NCBI GenBank assembly: GCA_964030785.1
Contig: OZ034968.1
Location: 50,847,230-50,911,229, forward strand
DNA from: Siderastrea siderea
Lineage: Eukaryota; Cnidaria; Anthozoa; Scleractinia; Rhizangiidae
Reading direction: 5' to 3'
DNA: 64,000 nucleotides
Shown here: positions 11,167 through 24,900 of the stretch, piece by piece
Position numbering within the stretch: the stretch's first letter is position 1
Layout: every line of letters starts with the position of its first letter
The notes under the pieces: model-generated
What the model was told of the DNA's origin: nothing
What the model saw: only the letters and a program-made list of their open reading frames with translations
Database searches by the model: none
Made by a program: the position numbers and the translations under genes

Positions 11167-11640
11167 TTACAGTTCGTCACGTTTATTAATGCCTAGAGGC
11201 TCAAGAGTCTTAGCCTTGTGAATAATGTGAGCCTCACGTGTCTTTCTAAAAGAATCGCGTTCATCATTAAGTTTTTCAATAGGAATAAGTAGCACGTGGG
11301 TGTCAGAGTGGTTATTGCTGAGAAAGTGTTCCGAAACCGCTGTATAGATATAATTAGAAGTAGGGTTGAGTACAGGTCGTCTATGTTCATTGAAACGGTC
11401 TTTGAGGCGACGTTTAGTTTCCCCAATGTATTGTAAATTACATAGGCGACATTGAATCATGTAGATAACATTGAAAGTAGTACAAGTTATATGAGATTTG
11501 ATGTGGTACGTTTCATTGATTTAAAAGACACGATCGCGAAGCTTGCTTTTTCTCGTATGAAGAAAGTAACCTCGTTCTTTGGTTCAACTTTCCACCTTTA
11601 TGGCTAATTCATTGTTTTTCATGTTGTTTTCGAAATAATT
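11167..11640 (-). pseudogene. Penelope-like retroelement, C-terminal GIY-YIG endonuclease fragment
   Basis: The - strand frame 11460-11167 encodes about 97 residues with IQCRLCNLQYIGETKRRLKD, RFNEHRR, a Cys pair, and the ending LEPLGINKRDEL. This is the C-terminal GIY-YIG endonuclease module of Penelope-like elements, in which reverse transcriptase precedes the nuclease. Just upstream (11461-11520) the same frame continues with ITCTTFNVIYM, the 'GIY' half of the motif. In-frame stops near 11521 and 11585 break the reading, and no reverse transcriptase is found further upstream. The copy is therefore 5'-truncated and decayed. Ki-67 exon 1 starts about 310 bp beyond it on the opposite strand. 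Confidence 0.85.
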
Positions 11641-11783
11641 TCACAGAACGTCGAACAGATTCTTTATTCAAATTTCAATAATTCATTTTCCTCCCGAGGG
11701 GTGTCCCCGGGGCCTGGTCTCGAAATTGCTGTATCGTGATTGGCTTAATGTCACGTGTAACATTTTGTCCCATGAACAATCGA

Positions 11784-11798
11784 GGCGCAAAATTCAAA
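11784..11798 (+). promoter_or_regulatory. Possible CDE/CHR-like cell-cycle element
   Basis: GGCGC-AAAA-TTCAAA lies about 155 bp upstream of the Ki-67 start codon. A GGCGC half followed after four bases by a TTCAAA/TTTGAA-type box resembles the CDE/CHR arrangement that DREAM/MuvB uses in G2/M genes, but the CHR-like box is in reverse orientation. This is a motif match only. Confidence 0.25.
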
Positions 11799-11950
11799 TT
11801 TCTTTGACAGTCCGTTGGAATTCACTTTGTCCGTTGCCATTCGCGCCATACGCCACGCCGATGATTCTTCCATTTTCTGCGTCTTTTTTATCGTAGATTC
11901 GTTGTTCATTATTGGAAGTATTGACACCTTCAGTGTTAAGGCCTACAGCG

Positions 11951-12045
11951 ATGACTGAAATTTTTCCGGAAATTGTCGTCATAAAGAGGAATGGGGCAGA
12001 TGGTCCCCAATTTCCTTTGCGAACCAACGAATGCTTGTTCGGAAG
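11951..12045 (+). CDS. MKI67: Ki-67 exon 1: start codon and first half of FHA domain
   Basis: ATGACTGAA opens a frame encoding VVIKRNGADGPQFPL and ending in NECLFGR. This aligns with the N-terminus of vertebrate Ki-67, where TIKR, GPHFPL and CLFGR occur in the same order. The donor is GGAAG|GTAAG, leaving two bases of the Arg codon. This ATG sits at the position expected for the family, a few residues before the first FHA strand. Exon 1 carries the conserved FHA Gly-Arg that contacts phosphothreonine. Confidence 0.92.
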
Positions 12046-15000
12046 GTAAGAAATCTTACAATGTGTATCTTCCACTGCCCGAAAACAGCTTTTAAATTTT
12101 TTCGTTATTTCACGTTGCTTTAGTTGCTCGAAATTTTAAGTTTTATTTTATTTTACTGCGCAGGAAACCCGAGTGTGACATAAGAATTCAACTGCCTAAC
12201 GTTTCACTGGAACACGCCGTTGTGCGAGTTGATAACGATAGGAAGGTGAGCTCACGTTACAATGTTTTTCGCCGTAGTTACCATATTTATGCCACTTTAT
12301 GTTTTAAGGGTTACTTTTGCGTTTAACAAACATTCTTTGGTCAGTACTCGAAGAACATGGGCACGGAACGAAAATATAAAGGGGCCGAAGAATCTTCCCG
12401 ATTTCTGGTCCAAAAATTTGAGCTGTCAGAAGGGTATAAGCCTTAATCTTTCTCCAATAGCAAAGACAACTTTGGATTCCAAAAATCCGGCGAAAAATCA
12501 TCCATAAGCTTAAAAATATCCAAAACTAGGTATCTTGCAAACCGACAGTCGCAGACCATACATGTATATCTGTCGAGCAGTTAGGTTGTTCAGTGTATAG
12601 CAGAGATTATACCTTACCTGAGGCCTTCCAAGGGGTACAAGCGACAAGTGACACGGCCCTGAAAACTGGCGACATGGGACTTTCTAAACACCGACAAGCG
12701 ACTCAACTGAACTGGCAAAATACGACAGCGACACAGCAGGCACTATAGATAGACAGCAACGTAAGGAAATTGTGTATTTGAAAAAAATGAGACTGCCATC
12801 CACCTTAACCGCTGGCATGACTTTGAATTTGCAGCAATAAAACCACTTTGACTTGCCCATCAGAATGCTTAAAATCGCATTCCTGAAGTACAAAATTTCA
12901 AAGTTTCCCGGGGGAGAATGCCCCCGGACCCACCTAGATACTCCAGCCTCCCGCGGGCGTTTATCTCTTGGTGAACTCTTCCTTTCAAATGCACTGTCAC
13001 TGCACTCTACAGGGTCTCGTGTTTTAGAGTTTCTAGGTGTTGGAAGAATATCCGTCGTCCCAAATTTGTAAATTGATTTTCTTTTGAGAGATGTAAAAGA
13101 CAAAGATCTTGAGTGTTTCTTACTCCAAAGGGTTAAGATATGGAGGCGTGTTCGTTTCTATTATAAAATAGTAATAATCTTATCTTGGGGTGCCGACGTC
13201 ACCGTAAAGTGATTTACAGAATGAAATTCCAGATTGATTTACATAATGATTTTACTTCAAGTTCAAGTTTTTTCTCCCCAAGCACTCTTCCAGATCGCAT
13301 CGCCTGTTGAAGAAGACATTTAAGAATATTCGCGATCTGCATGCCAAGTGACTTCAGGCCTTACCGTGAGGCAAACTTTTTACTGACCTTTACTTAACTA
13401 GTACCAATAATCTTGATTTGCATCATTTGGGGATACTCTGGCCAATAATTTGACAGTTCCTCTTCACGATCACGTGATATTGAAGACACTAAATGCATGT
13501 TTTAATGCTCTTCTTGACGATCTGCCGATATGTGCCAAAAACTCCAAAACAAAACTCATTTGAGGGCAGTGACTGTGACACAACCAGCAATTCCGTTATT
13601 TTAGAGAATATATAAAGTGACAGAGACATTTGCACGTGCTACAAAAACGACAGCGACATTTAAGCCGCGGCTACACGAGCGATTTTTTGCTTGCGATGGT
13701 GATGCGATTTTTTTGAAAATTGTCGCGTCGCCAGCGTGTGGTGAAAATCGCATGTGTAGCCACCCTCGCACAGGTGATGCAACAGATGAAAAAATTGCAG
13801 AAAAAAATCGCGAGAAATTCGTTGAGTTGAATTTTTTGCGACAAAATCACGGACTTCGTCAGAGGGTGGCTACACGTGTGATTTTCACCGCGCGCTGGCG
13901 ATGTGACAATTTCCAAAAAATCGCTCGTGTAGCCGCGGCTTTACAACCATTAGTGCAGTGACATCGTTCCTGAGAAAGACGCGACAAGGCTACCCCCCTT
14001 GGAAGGCCTCTTACCTTGGGGTGAATAGCTGGAGAAGGAATGCTTCAAGGGGAAACTGTAAATTTTTTAGGACAATGTTTCATTCAACTGCGTTATCCTG
14101 CAATATGGCAGCAAGCCAGGAAGGGTTTTATTTCTGTTAAGACCCTCAGACAGGCCTGGTGGAGCATGGGGGCTGGCTATAACACGCCACTTTTTTGCAG
14201 AGCAATGCAATGCTATGTTTGACCTAGCACTCCACCTTGCTGTCTTGCAAGAACAAAGGTGAAACAGATGAACAGTCGTACCTTACACACTTTTTAACGT
14301 GCGATGTGTGTAAAATACACTGCTTCTTGGGCTGTAATATGATTTATGTGAAGAATAGAATGTTTGAATGTTATGTTATGTTATGTGTAAATAATGGTGT
14401 AGATTCTTGTTAGTTGCTAAGTTATTTTTATAATTAATCTTACTCTTCAATTTCTCCTGGCAGATAAAAATAATCAACCTCAGTTCCTGCAATCAAACTC
14501 TTGTAAATGGAAAGCCAGTCAATGAAGCAGAGATTCAGCATCTAGATGTGCTGACAATAAGTGACAGATCCTTTCGATTTGAGCTTCCAGTTCAAAAGCA
14601 AGTAAAGTCACCAAAGGTATTTCTTGACTTCAAAGGATTTATATTGTTTAACACATTAGCCAAATTTAATCGCTGTGTAATAGTTAATGTATAGGGATTT
14701 TAACTTTGATGGTTCTATTAATTGAACTAGCAATGCACAGTTCAGTGCATTATGGACCAAATTCCACATCCGCAATAATTTCCTTCATTCATAAATTTTA
14801 CTTTGTCTTTTCAATCAAGGTAGCTCTGGACATTCAAGGATTGATTTTGGTGAAATTTTCTTTTTTATGCCAAAAGAAAGTAATGGAACTGATCTTTGCG
14901 TTTTTAATTTTAAAAAAATATATATCCTGAAAGAAATGTGCAAGCTATTATGAAAAATGTTTTTTCAACTAAAAGATAATAAGAGAGAAATGTGTTTGTA

Positions 15001-18000
15001 ATCTCTCATCGCATGTGACTCCCTGCTGCAAAATTTGCACTAAAGGTAATAAATTCTTGGTTCTTATTTCAACTCATTTGTAGCCTGCAAAGCAAGCTTT
15101 TCCGAAGGTTTTTCCGCACCATCAAATCTTTTTTTACTTTTTGGCTGCACAAAAATTGGGACCAGGGGAAAATGGAAGAATGGGGAGGGGAAGAGAGAAA
15201 AGGAAATGCTTGCCGGCAAACCCCACGGTTCTGAAAAGTGCCCCTTTGACACTTTCATGGCAGCGACCTCATACCAGATTTGAAATTTCTCTCCCTTCAA
15301 AGTCAAAACATGCTCCAGTTTCTTGTCAATTACAAGACGATATGTTGAAAGGTCCCAACGTTAAGTGATTAATAAGTACTGCAGAATGTGGCTCTGGAAT
15401 CTCAAGTATAAATTTGGAGGTACACTGATATGGCTATGGTTTAACACGCGATTTTTATACAAATTGAGACCAAGTCCTTGATTTGCTAGCTGATAGGCTT
15501 GGCAATTTGAGCGCCCATTGGAAATATTTCTACAACAGTTACCACCAGTTTTCTGACTTAAAAGACTTAGGAAATTTTGAGAAAAACTTTGTTGTTAATG
15601 TTTATTAATGAATACAATCTATGAAATCCCTTTATAACCAGTTGAATCCTCTTGTTATTGTGTGTGTCTATAGTAATTCATGTTTCAATGTTTGCTGCAG
15701 GGGTAAGTTGAATTTACGCAAAGCTGGTTTTGTAAAAATGCCAATGCAAATTATTTCTGTCCTCTGTTATTGGTATCCTTTGCTCAATTTGAAAACAAAT
15801 ATTTCAAGGACACCTGCGAAGGTCTGGAGTAACCCTAATTAACTTCCTTTACTGTAAACAATTTTCCCCTTCAATTCACATTAATGCAATCACATATAGC
15901 TGTACTGAGCGGCTCAGCACATTTATAGAAAATCCTAAAGAAACAATTAAGGAAATCAGCATGCTTCTTTTTGAGTGCCATTAAAATGTGGTCACTACGG
16001 GCTACACTTTTTTTCAGTTTTTCTGGTTTACTCCCATGGTAAAATGAATGTATGAAATTTTTGCATTTTGACGTACAAGCAAGGCTTAGAAAGTGGCCAA
16101 AGGTAGCTATGTATGTTGTTCTAATTATTATGGAAAAAATAGCCCAAATGACATCAAATAATAAACGCAATGCATAAAATAGATTTAAATAAAATTTCCA
16201 GGCTTTCCAAAAATATAAACAGTTCGCTTTCCTAAGTTAAATTTCACTAACAAAGAAACTTCAAAGAATTTTATAGTCAGTGGTCAAGTATAGGACATCA
16301 AAAGACTATGACATAATCAGTCGAAAATGACATTCATTTTTTAGGAGCAAATAGAACTTTCAGTTTGCCATTTGCAAGTACATTAATTTTATTTAATTGT
16401 TCGCCAACTAATCTACCATGTTTTAAAAAAGAATTCCTTCAATAAGCAAATCACTAGCTAAAAATTGTTTTTGAAAATCATGACATAAGCTTTACTGTGG
16501 TCATATATATATATGTAACATTCGATAACAATCGATAAAATTAGTTGATTGTATCGGAAATCGATAAAAATCGGTTAACAGATTTGTTGTGAGAAATCAA
16601 TAATTATCGGTTTTTTTAATTAGTTTTATCGAAAATTATTGATTTTATGGGTAACATTTTTTGTGTTGAAATATTTGAGCTTTAATAATAACGACAACCT
16701 CAATAACCAGTTCTAACATCAGGTTAAACAAAAGATTGCCGTCACTTCCACTCAAAATGTTTTCCTTGGCGGTTGCTCAGATAGGTAAATAGCCGAGATG
16801 TCACTTTCGCAGATACTTGCGTCGATACAGCACAGTTATCCTGCCAGCTTAATAAACCACATTTACTGAAATACAAAATACAGTTTTTTTCGAGAACAAA
16901 GCCAGCGCAGTCATTTTACTGTGATTAAATGTCTTTTAAAAGCAAAATCAATGTCAGAAATTAAAGACATCCCGGGAAGACACTTACGATCAACATCCAT
17001 CGTTAACATCGATAACAGTAATTACCAGAAGAGTTGTGAGTATCAATTTTTATCGATTGGTCGATACAATCGATAACATTTACGTGATTGATATTGATAG
17101 TTATTGATTTATCCAGCAGTTTTCCTCTATCGATTTTTATCGATTGCCGACGTCGGGGGTAAAGGATAAAAGTATTCCTGAATGAAAGAAATGTGGGAAT
17201 GTGTGTGTTTCCATAGAAACACTATTGTATGCATAATAATTATTGTGCCTCTCTGAAAAGCTAACTACTGAAAACTGCTTTATTCAATAAGAAGCTATAA
17301 AAATTTGCAGATGTGATATTAAAGTACTTTTGGGGAGAATGCAATGTAGTTTTTGCGATCTTATTAAATTCATGGTCTTGTATAGATAAATATATGTTTC
17401 TCACGTTGTCGTTCGCAAGACAAAACTATTCGACCAAATGGGCAATATAATAAGTAAAATTTTCAATTTGAAAAGGAGTTAACCAAGGAAACTGGCAAGA
17501 CAATTTTCAACTGATACAATGCAAATGAACATATCTCGAACTCGTGGATTTCTCTATGCACACCAACTGTGAATACATAAATGTTTCTTGCAGTCCACTA
17601 TTACAGACTCTCTCTATGAGGGACACCAAATTGCAGTCCCAAGATCTTGTAAATTGCATCAAAGCAACGTTTTAGTTGTAATTCAAAAAACTTTTTTTTC
17701 TTCACTAGAGAGCCAGCTAGTTATTCAAATAAAACAAAGGAATAGTTTGTAAATGTTCACACATTTCTCAATAATTTCCTCTGCTGTTTAAATTTTCCAA
17801 ATAAAGCTAACAATGCTTCCCACGAACCTTCTATGGGCTTGCACCATGTTTAATAGCTACAATGTGACAGCAGGAATTTGTTGAAGAGGAATCAATGGCA
17901 CAGCCGGCCTAGCAGTGGAAATTCCAGTTCAACAGAAGAAAATATTTGGACAGACCAGGTGAATCTATTCATGGCAGACGTGACACTGCAAAGCTGGCCT

Positions 18001-21000
18001 TGCAAGGAAGAGAAGAGATTTAAGCATAAATCCAACCAAAAAGACAATTGTTCGTAATTGTTCAAAGATGTCCTTTGTAACGAGAACGAAAACAATAAAA
18101 TATGGTTGTTAGGACCAAACAAAGTGTCCGTCGGTTTGTAATAGAAAGAGTTTGTTTCAGTCAACTGTCTGTATCTTTTGTTGGGATGTCCGTCATAGCG
18201 AGGCAGTTGGGACCATCCCACATCTTCATCCTCGGTTGCACAATTTAAGGGCTGAAAAACTTACAAGTACAAGACGCCTAAAATGTTGTTCAAAGCTTTG
18301 GGTCCCAGCTGGACTCTTAGTGCTAACACTGACTGGCTATCTGCCCTTGCATTTGGTTTGGAAGTTCAGAGTTCACGTATTGAAGAGGCAGTGACATGAA
18401 TTTTCATTACTCTGTGAGATATGAATTACTAGGCTCTTAGAACTATAGTTCATATTGCATTTTCACTAGAGGCCTAGTTATTCACACAAAGCAAATGGTG
18501 TGGAATATTAAAAAGTTATGTACACTTATTGTAATTCCCTCTATCATATAACTTGTCAATTTCATAGATTCACTCCTAGTCTGAAATGTCAAAAATCCTC
18601 CCCCTTTATCACACGTAGCACGCTTCCTGTGGGTTAGGGGGAGTCAGCTCATTTCGTGTTTAATTTAAACAGCATAGTTGTCTTAAGTATTGAATGTTGT
18701 TAATCAAATAGTTAAAATCCTCCATCCATTTGGTCCTTTTTTCATAGAATCAGCACCACCGTTCAATCGACTTAGCAAACACGCCACAAGAGAAGAAAAC
18801 GCCCAAGATGATCACACCTAGAGGTAGTCCGAGAACTCCACCGACGGGGGGAAGTCTAAAAGAGAATATTTGTATTTTACGCCGGCACTCTATGCCATTA
18901 CAAGAAGAAGAAGAAGCTTTAGCACCTCGAACTACCGACAAAAAACCCTTTTCATCAATAGATGTAAACACAGAAACAGAGGAGGGAACAGATAATATGC
19001 AGCCTGTCAAAAGAAAACCTGGAGAAGAGCAAAAGACCAGAAGGCATTCTAAACGAGTTTCATTTGGACCCGCTCTTAGTCCTGAGCACTTTGATAAAGA
19101 CCTTCCTCCTGCCACGCCTGTGAGACGTGGAGCTATGCCAAAGAGGCTTTCCATTGCCAGTGACCATTCACTCATGGCAGTATGTTCCTCTTCTAAAAAG
19201 CGGAGATCAGTTGCTGCTTCGCCGCAAGAGGAAGTCATAAAAGAAGAGTATTCTGGAGAAGATCTCTCAGAGAGTGAAATGTCCAAAACACAAAGGCAGT
19301 CTTCTTCAGAGCTATTCGAAGTCGATGATTCCTCATTGGAAGAACGAGAAGAATTTCATGAAGATAAACAACTTTACCACAAGTGTACCACACCTATGGA
19401 ATCCAATCCTTCTGAAATAAGCCAAAGTACTGAGGAAGCAGATACACCCTCTGCACGAAGACGATCTTCATTGAGACTTGGAAGAAAAAGCCCCCGCTCG
19501 CCTGAGCTTTATTCTGTCATTGATGAAGTGAGTGAGACAGTCCTGGATAGTGATGACTATACTTCTGATGAAGAAGATGAAGTAGGAAGGGCTTACAGTG
19601 GAAATAATAAGTCAATACATACTGAGCTGGAGAAGATGAGGAACAAAATGCTTACTCCATTAAGGAATGAGATCACAAATGGAATCCAACTCCGACAGAC
19701 CAAAAAGAAGATAGCCACACCTTTAAGAAAAGAGATTGCAAATGGAATCCAGCTTCGACAGACCAAAAAGAAGATAGCTACACCTTTGAGAAAAGAGATT
19801 GCAAATGGAATCCAGCTTCGACAGACCAAAAAGAAACTGGCCACACCTTTGAGAAAAGAGATTGCAAATGGAATCCAGCTTCGACTGACCAAAAAGAAGA
19901 TAGCTACACCTTTAAGAAAAGAGATTGCAATTGGAATTCAGCTTCGACAGACCAAAAAGAAACTGGCCACACCTTTGAGAAAAGAGATTGCAAATGGAAT
20001 CCAGCTTCGACAAACCAAAAAGAAGATAGCTACACCTTTGAGAAAAGAGATTGCCAATGGAATCCAGCTTCGGCAGACCAAAAAGAAACTGGCCACACCT
20101 TTGAGAAAAGAGATTGCAAATGGAATCCAGCTTCGACAAACCAAAAAGAAGATAGCTACACCTTTGAGAAAAGAGATTGCAAATGGAATCCAGCTTCGGC
20201 AGACCAAAAAGAAACTGGCCACACCTTTGAGAAAAGAGATTGCAAATGGAATCCAGCTTCGACCAACCAAAAAGAAGATAGCTACACCTTTGAGAAAAGA
20301 GATTGCAAATGGAATCCAGCTTCGACAGACCAAAAAGAAGATAGCTACACCTTTGAGAAAAGAGATTGCAAATGGAATCCAGCTTCGACAGACCAAAAAG
20401 AAACTGGCCACACCTTTGAGAAAAGAGATTGCAAATGGAATCCAGCTTCGACAGACCAAAAAGAAACTGGCCACACCTTTGAGAAAAGAGATTGCAGTTG
20501 GAATCCAGCTTCGGCAGACCAGAAAGAAGATAGCTACACCTTTGAGGAAAGAGATTGCAAATGGAATCCAGCTTCGACAGACCAAAAAGAAAATGGTCTC
20601 GCCTTTAAGGAAAGAGATTGCAAATGGAATGCAGCTTCGACAGACCAAAAAGAAAATGACCTCGCCTTTAAGAAAAGAGATTGCAAATGGAATCCAGCTT
20701 CGACAGACCAAAAAGAAGATTGCAACACCCTTGAGAAAAGAGATTGCAAATGGAATAACGCTGAAGGCAGTCAAGAAGTCTCAAAAGAGAGTAAGGAGTG
20801 AAGATGGCACACCAACCAACGAACCAAAGAAGATTAAACTTTCTCCTTCTGATGCAAGGGACACTTCAGTAAGGAGAGCCTTGAAGACTCCCCTCAGAAA
20901 AGCAATTGTAGCAGGAACCAAGCTTCGCCAAACTCGCCACCGTATGGCCACTCCAATTCGTAAACAGATCCACTCTAAGCCCACTCTGCGAGCTGTTCGT

Positions 21001-21903
21001 CGAAAATCTACAGCTACCACTGTTTCAAAGACGACTGTGCCACGAAAACCAACTTATGCTGAGATTGTCAAAAGATCTAAAAAGACTAGTGTGAAAGAAT
21101 TTACCAAGGTAAGACACAACTGTTAACGTGCTTAACCAGACGTAGGACTTTGTAAGTGACAACTTTCTGAATGTGTTGACCGCAACAACTTGTTGTAAGG
21201 CTACTCCAACTGGGATCAGGACAATCATGAACTGAACACACGGTTCAAAATTGTATGTTCAGCATTTGTTGCTTAGCACCATGATAAATTACTTGACCCT
21301 TTCTCTTCTAAGGTCCATCCTTTGTTTTCTTTTATTATGATAATACTTTTGTCAAACTTCTCAATGCCCCAACCATAGATGGCTTTAATAGTAAGTTTCT
21401 TCATCGTATCACACCAATACCACCTTTCCGTCTTGCGGCGTAACGTAGCTTAAGGGCAGGATAAATGAGCATACTCTCAACACTGCTTCTTTCCAGAGAA
21501 TGAAAATTTGCTCTCCTGTCTATACAACACACACACAAAAAAGATGACATACCTTAACGGTCGCATTCGCTGGACAGCATTAGTGATACTATCTAGTTAA
21601 TGGCAATTATTCTGTTTTGTGTAGACGGAGGCTTCTTCATCCACCAGGATTTCTGGAGCCGTTCTGACTAAACAAGGTAAGCTGTGCGAAGTGTTGTGTA
21701 CAGCGTCATGTATTATTGCTTTCTCATGGAAGTGAAACCGGTCAGTGCTAAATTTAAAATAGCAACATGTGAAAATTGCTGGTTTTAAAGCTGAGTTGTC
21801 CATCCGTGCGTCGATTTATTGGTTAGTTATGGTAATAGGACTGAGTGGAGTCCATTCGGTCTGTAATCTTGGCTGGTGATAGCCAATTAGATTCGAGAGT
21901 TTT

Positions 21904-21938
<35 letters not shown>

Positions 21939-24900
21939 GTTGGAAGGCGCTAAACAATAATTCAAACAAACACGGATTCTCGAAAAATGAAGGAAAAGTT
22001 GACTGAGAAATGTAATCGTTTAAGGGTACGCTGAACAATTTTCGGGGTCCATTTTTTAAAAAGGTAAAAATATGAGTTGCACATAGCTCATTTCTCTGTG
22101 TTTTGGTTAAAGACACAAAAATTCCATAACGGCATTCTTCGTTTATTTTCAAGGCTATTTTTCTCCGCTTTTAGTTTTTCGCAACTTTTTTTTTCTCAAA
22201 CAAAATGATGGAACACACGACTGCTAATAGTTCTTGTTCAAACTATGTCGGGCATTTTCGAATTTTCTCTCTAGATTTATAATTATAGGCTGTAACGAGA
22301 AAACCGTGGGCCAGAAAATAGTCAGTAAACTTGAAATCGCTTCCATTCTGTTTTGAAAACTGTCGACATCAAATATTCCCGACGTCGTTTTTCAGATCAA
22401 TATCTGTTTTAGTTTAGCAGATAGGTGAAATCATTCTGCACTTTATGATAAAAGCATGAAACTTGGCACACTAGTAGTAGGTATCGTACGGAACGTTTTA
22501 AAGATTAGAGGCAATTTGGATAGGGTCTGACTGGCAGCTGGCAGGGGGGGGATTTTTCAATATGGCCGCCATTCAGACAATAAAGACTATTGGGAAAATG
22601 AAGCAAAATGAACTTGATACAGTGTTGAATTGCCATTTTAGTTATGTCTGCTTGTTGAATTTCCCATCAAAGCAAAACATTAACATTTTTCGGGGTGATT
22701 TAACTGAATTCAGGGGATCGTTTTATTTTCAGTCAAAATTATGCAAATTAGATATCTAATTAATTCAATTACACTGGTCGAATCATTTAACCACCATTTC
22801 CCTTTCTCCTTAATTATTTCGGTGACCACTTTCAAGCTTAACTGTTTCACGGCAGAACTATGATGCAGTTAAGGATCGTAGAAACACGTTGTTACACACG
22901 CGATTTATTTAGTTATTTGTTCTTTTATTTCCCATTCTCATCAGTTTACGCCACCTTTAGTAGCGACACAAGCACAGTAACTTCCGAAACAGATTTTCAT
23001 TGGAAAATTTTACTCCTTCGTCTGTAGCTTTTACAGCTCTCGATTGACGTATTTCGTTCTGTTAAATACCCCATTTTGTTGGACTGGGCAGTTTCGCGCT
23101 CAAAGAGCACCAGGCCAACAAATAGCCAGATTGGAATCCTGTCAGTATCTAAATGAGGGGTTACAGAGGGGGCTTCTGTGCAGACGAAGTAGTATTTTTT
23201 CCAAAATCTTCTCTGAAAAATGTTTTTCTTGCATTATTCACATTGTAATCAGATATTGGAAGCAGCGATGGGCTCTAATTCTTTAAGCTTGGAAGAATTT
23301 AGTCTGTGAGTGCTGCTGAGAATTGCGCGCATTTCAGTTCTGTGCAAGCATATTCAATGCGGGCATATATGTAGCATCAATGAGCACACTCTATGGCGAT
23401 CTAGCTATGCGCCTTCTTCCTTCCGTAAAGCGCGGCATGGTGCCGCATCTAGTACATGGGGCATGCATTGCACCTGCATGTCACTGTTTGACGTACGTAC
23501 TGAATTACGCGAGTTGCGTTAAGTACCCGAGTGAACATCCCGTTCGCTTTCCAGCTTGTTAGCCGATATTGACTTCAAACATCGTCTGGAACCAGTAACT
23601 CTCTGCGGTAGAGGTAGAAAAACCCGTTAAGAGTACAACTCTCTCGATAGTTTGTCAGTTTTACGCGTTATTATCTCATCAAGGTGCAAACCAAGGACAC
23701 GTGCCTTGTCGCCATTCTAGGATGTAAAATAGCATTTTTTGCTTCTTAAGTCTTCCAACAGAAGTGTCGTTAAGGATGGATTGATGTAGCTATCCCTGGC
23801 CAGGAAGCGAACTCCTTCCGTCTACCAGAAATGTTATTGCAATCGTTATGGTGTGCCCTTAGTATTCGCACAACTCAGTGCAGCTCGGTTTCGCCCTTCA
23901 AGAATTTTGTATCTTAGATGGGATGCCTTTTGAACTAACACAGAGTACGACTGCTAACCTTGTGTGCATGGAAGGTTTCCTTGGCATTTAATGCTTTGCA
24001 GTAGGTATCTATGGCTGTTTAGTTACTCTTGCAGTTGGTATAGTGGAAAAACAATAAATAATTATCCCAAAATAGAACAATCAGTAACACTTCCATTTTT
24101 TTAACTGCATAAATCAAGACGGTTTAACTAACCTAATTCAAGACAACTTTTTTTTTTTCATTTCTGGCCATTTATCAACCCCCAGGAAAAGTAATACAGT
24201 GTCGTGCATTCTTTTGACGGCTAGAACAAACAATTTATGGCTGTTTCGTGTAAAGTTTGAGACGATAGTAACGAAAAAGTAAGCTACAACTATGCAATTA
24301 TCAACTGGAATTAATTAAATTTTCTAATTTGCATATTTATGACCTCAGAATTATCTTTTCAATTTTCCATTCTCATAAACCTTCTTTGCCAATTTTGATA
24401 GCATGATTGTAATCTTTGAACTGAGTTAAATAGATCATTACGATCAGACGTTGTTTTAGACAATTATGCTGTATGTTTCTACACCGAAAAAGTATCGCTG
24501 GCGGCGGCCATTTTGAATAATTACCCCCAATACTTTTACCACCCTCTCCTGACTGACACAGAGCATATCCCGATTGCCTCCGATCTCGAAAAAGTTCCCC
24601 ATGATTTCTAGTATTAACGTGCCAAATTTGATGCTTTTATCATAAAGTGCAGTACTCACCCCCGATTTGACACTTATCTGCCAGACTATTTATTATGGTG
24701 CAATTATCGGATGTTCTTGGAAAGGCAGCGCGGGTAATTCGCGTTTTTAGACGTCGGTCAACTGCGCTTAAAGTGCCGAAGCGCGGTCATTTTTTTCTAC
24801 TAACAATATATTTTTTTCATTTGATGCTCTGTTTCGTAAGCTTTAAATGAATGATACCTAGGTTCGGGTACTCTTCTCTCTCTAAAACTGAACGCTAAGT

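Noticed and set aside
18750..19286. 178-codon - strand frame opposite Ki-67 exon 4
   Set aside because: Antisense shadow of a codon-biased exon; no domain and no splice context.
19938..20774. 278-codon antisense frame with hydrophobic repeats (WIPFAISFLKGVAIFFLVCR)
   Set aside because: It is the exact antisense of the 63-bp Ki-67 coding repeat; a repeat without stops in one antisense frame stays open automatically.
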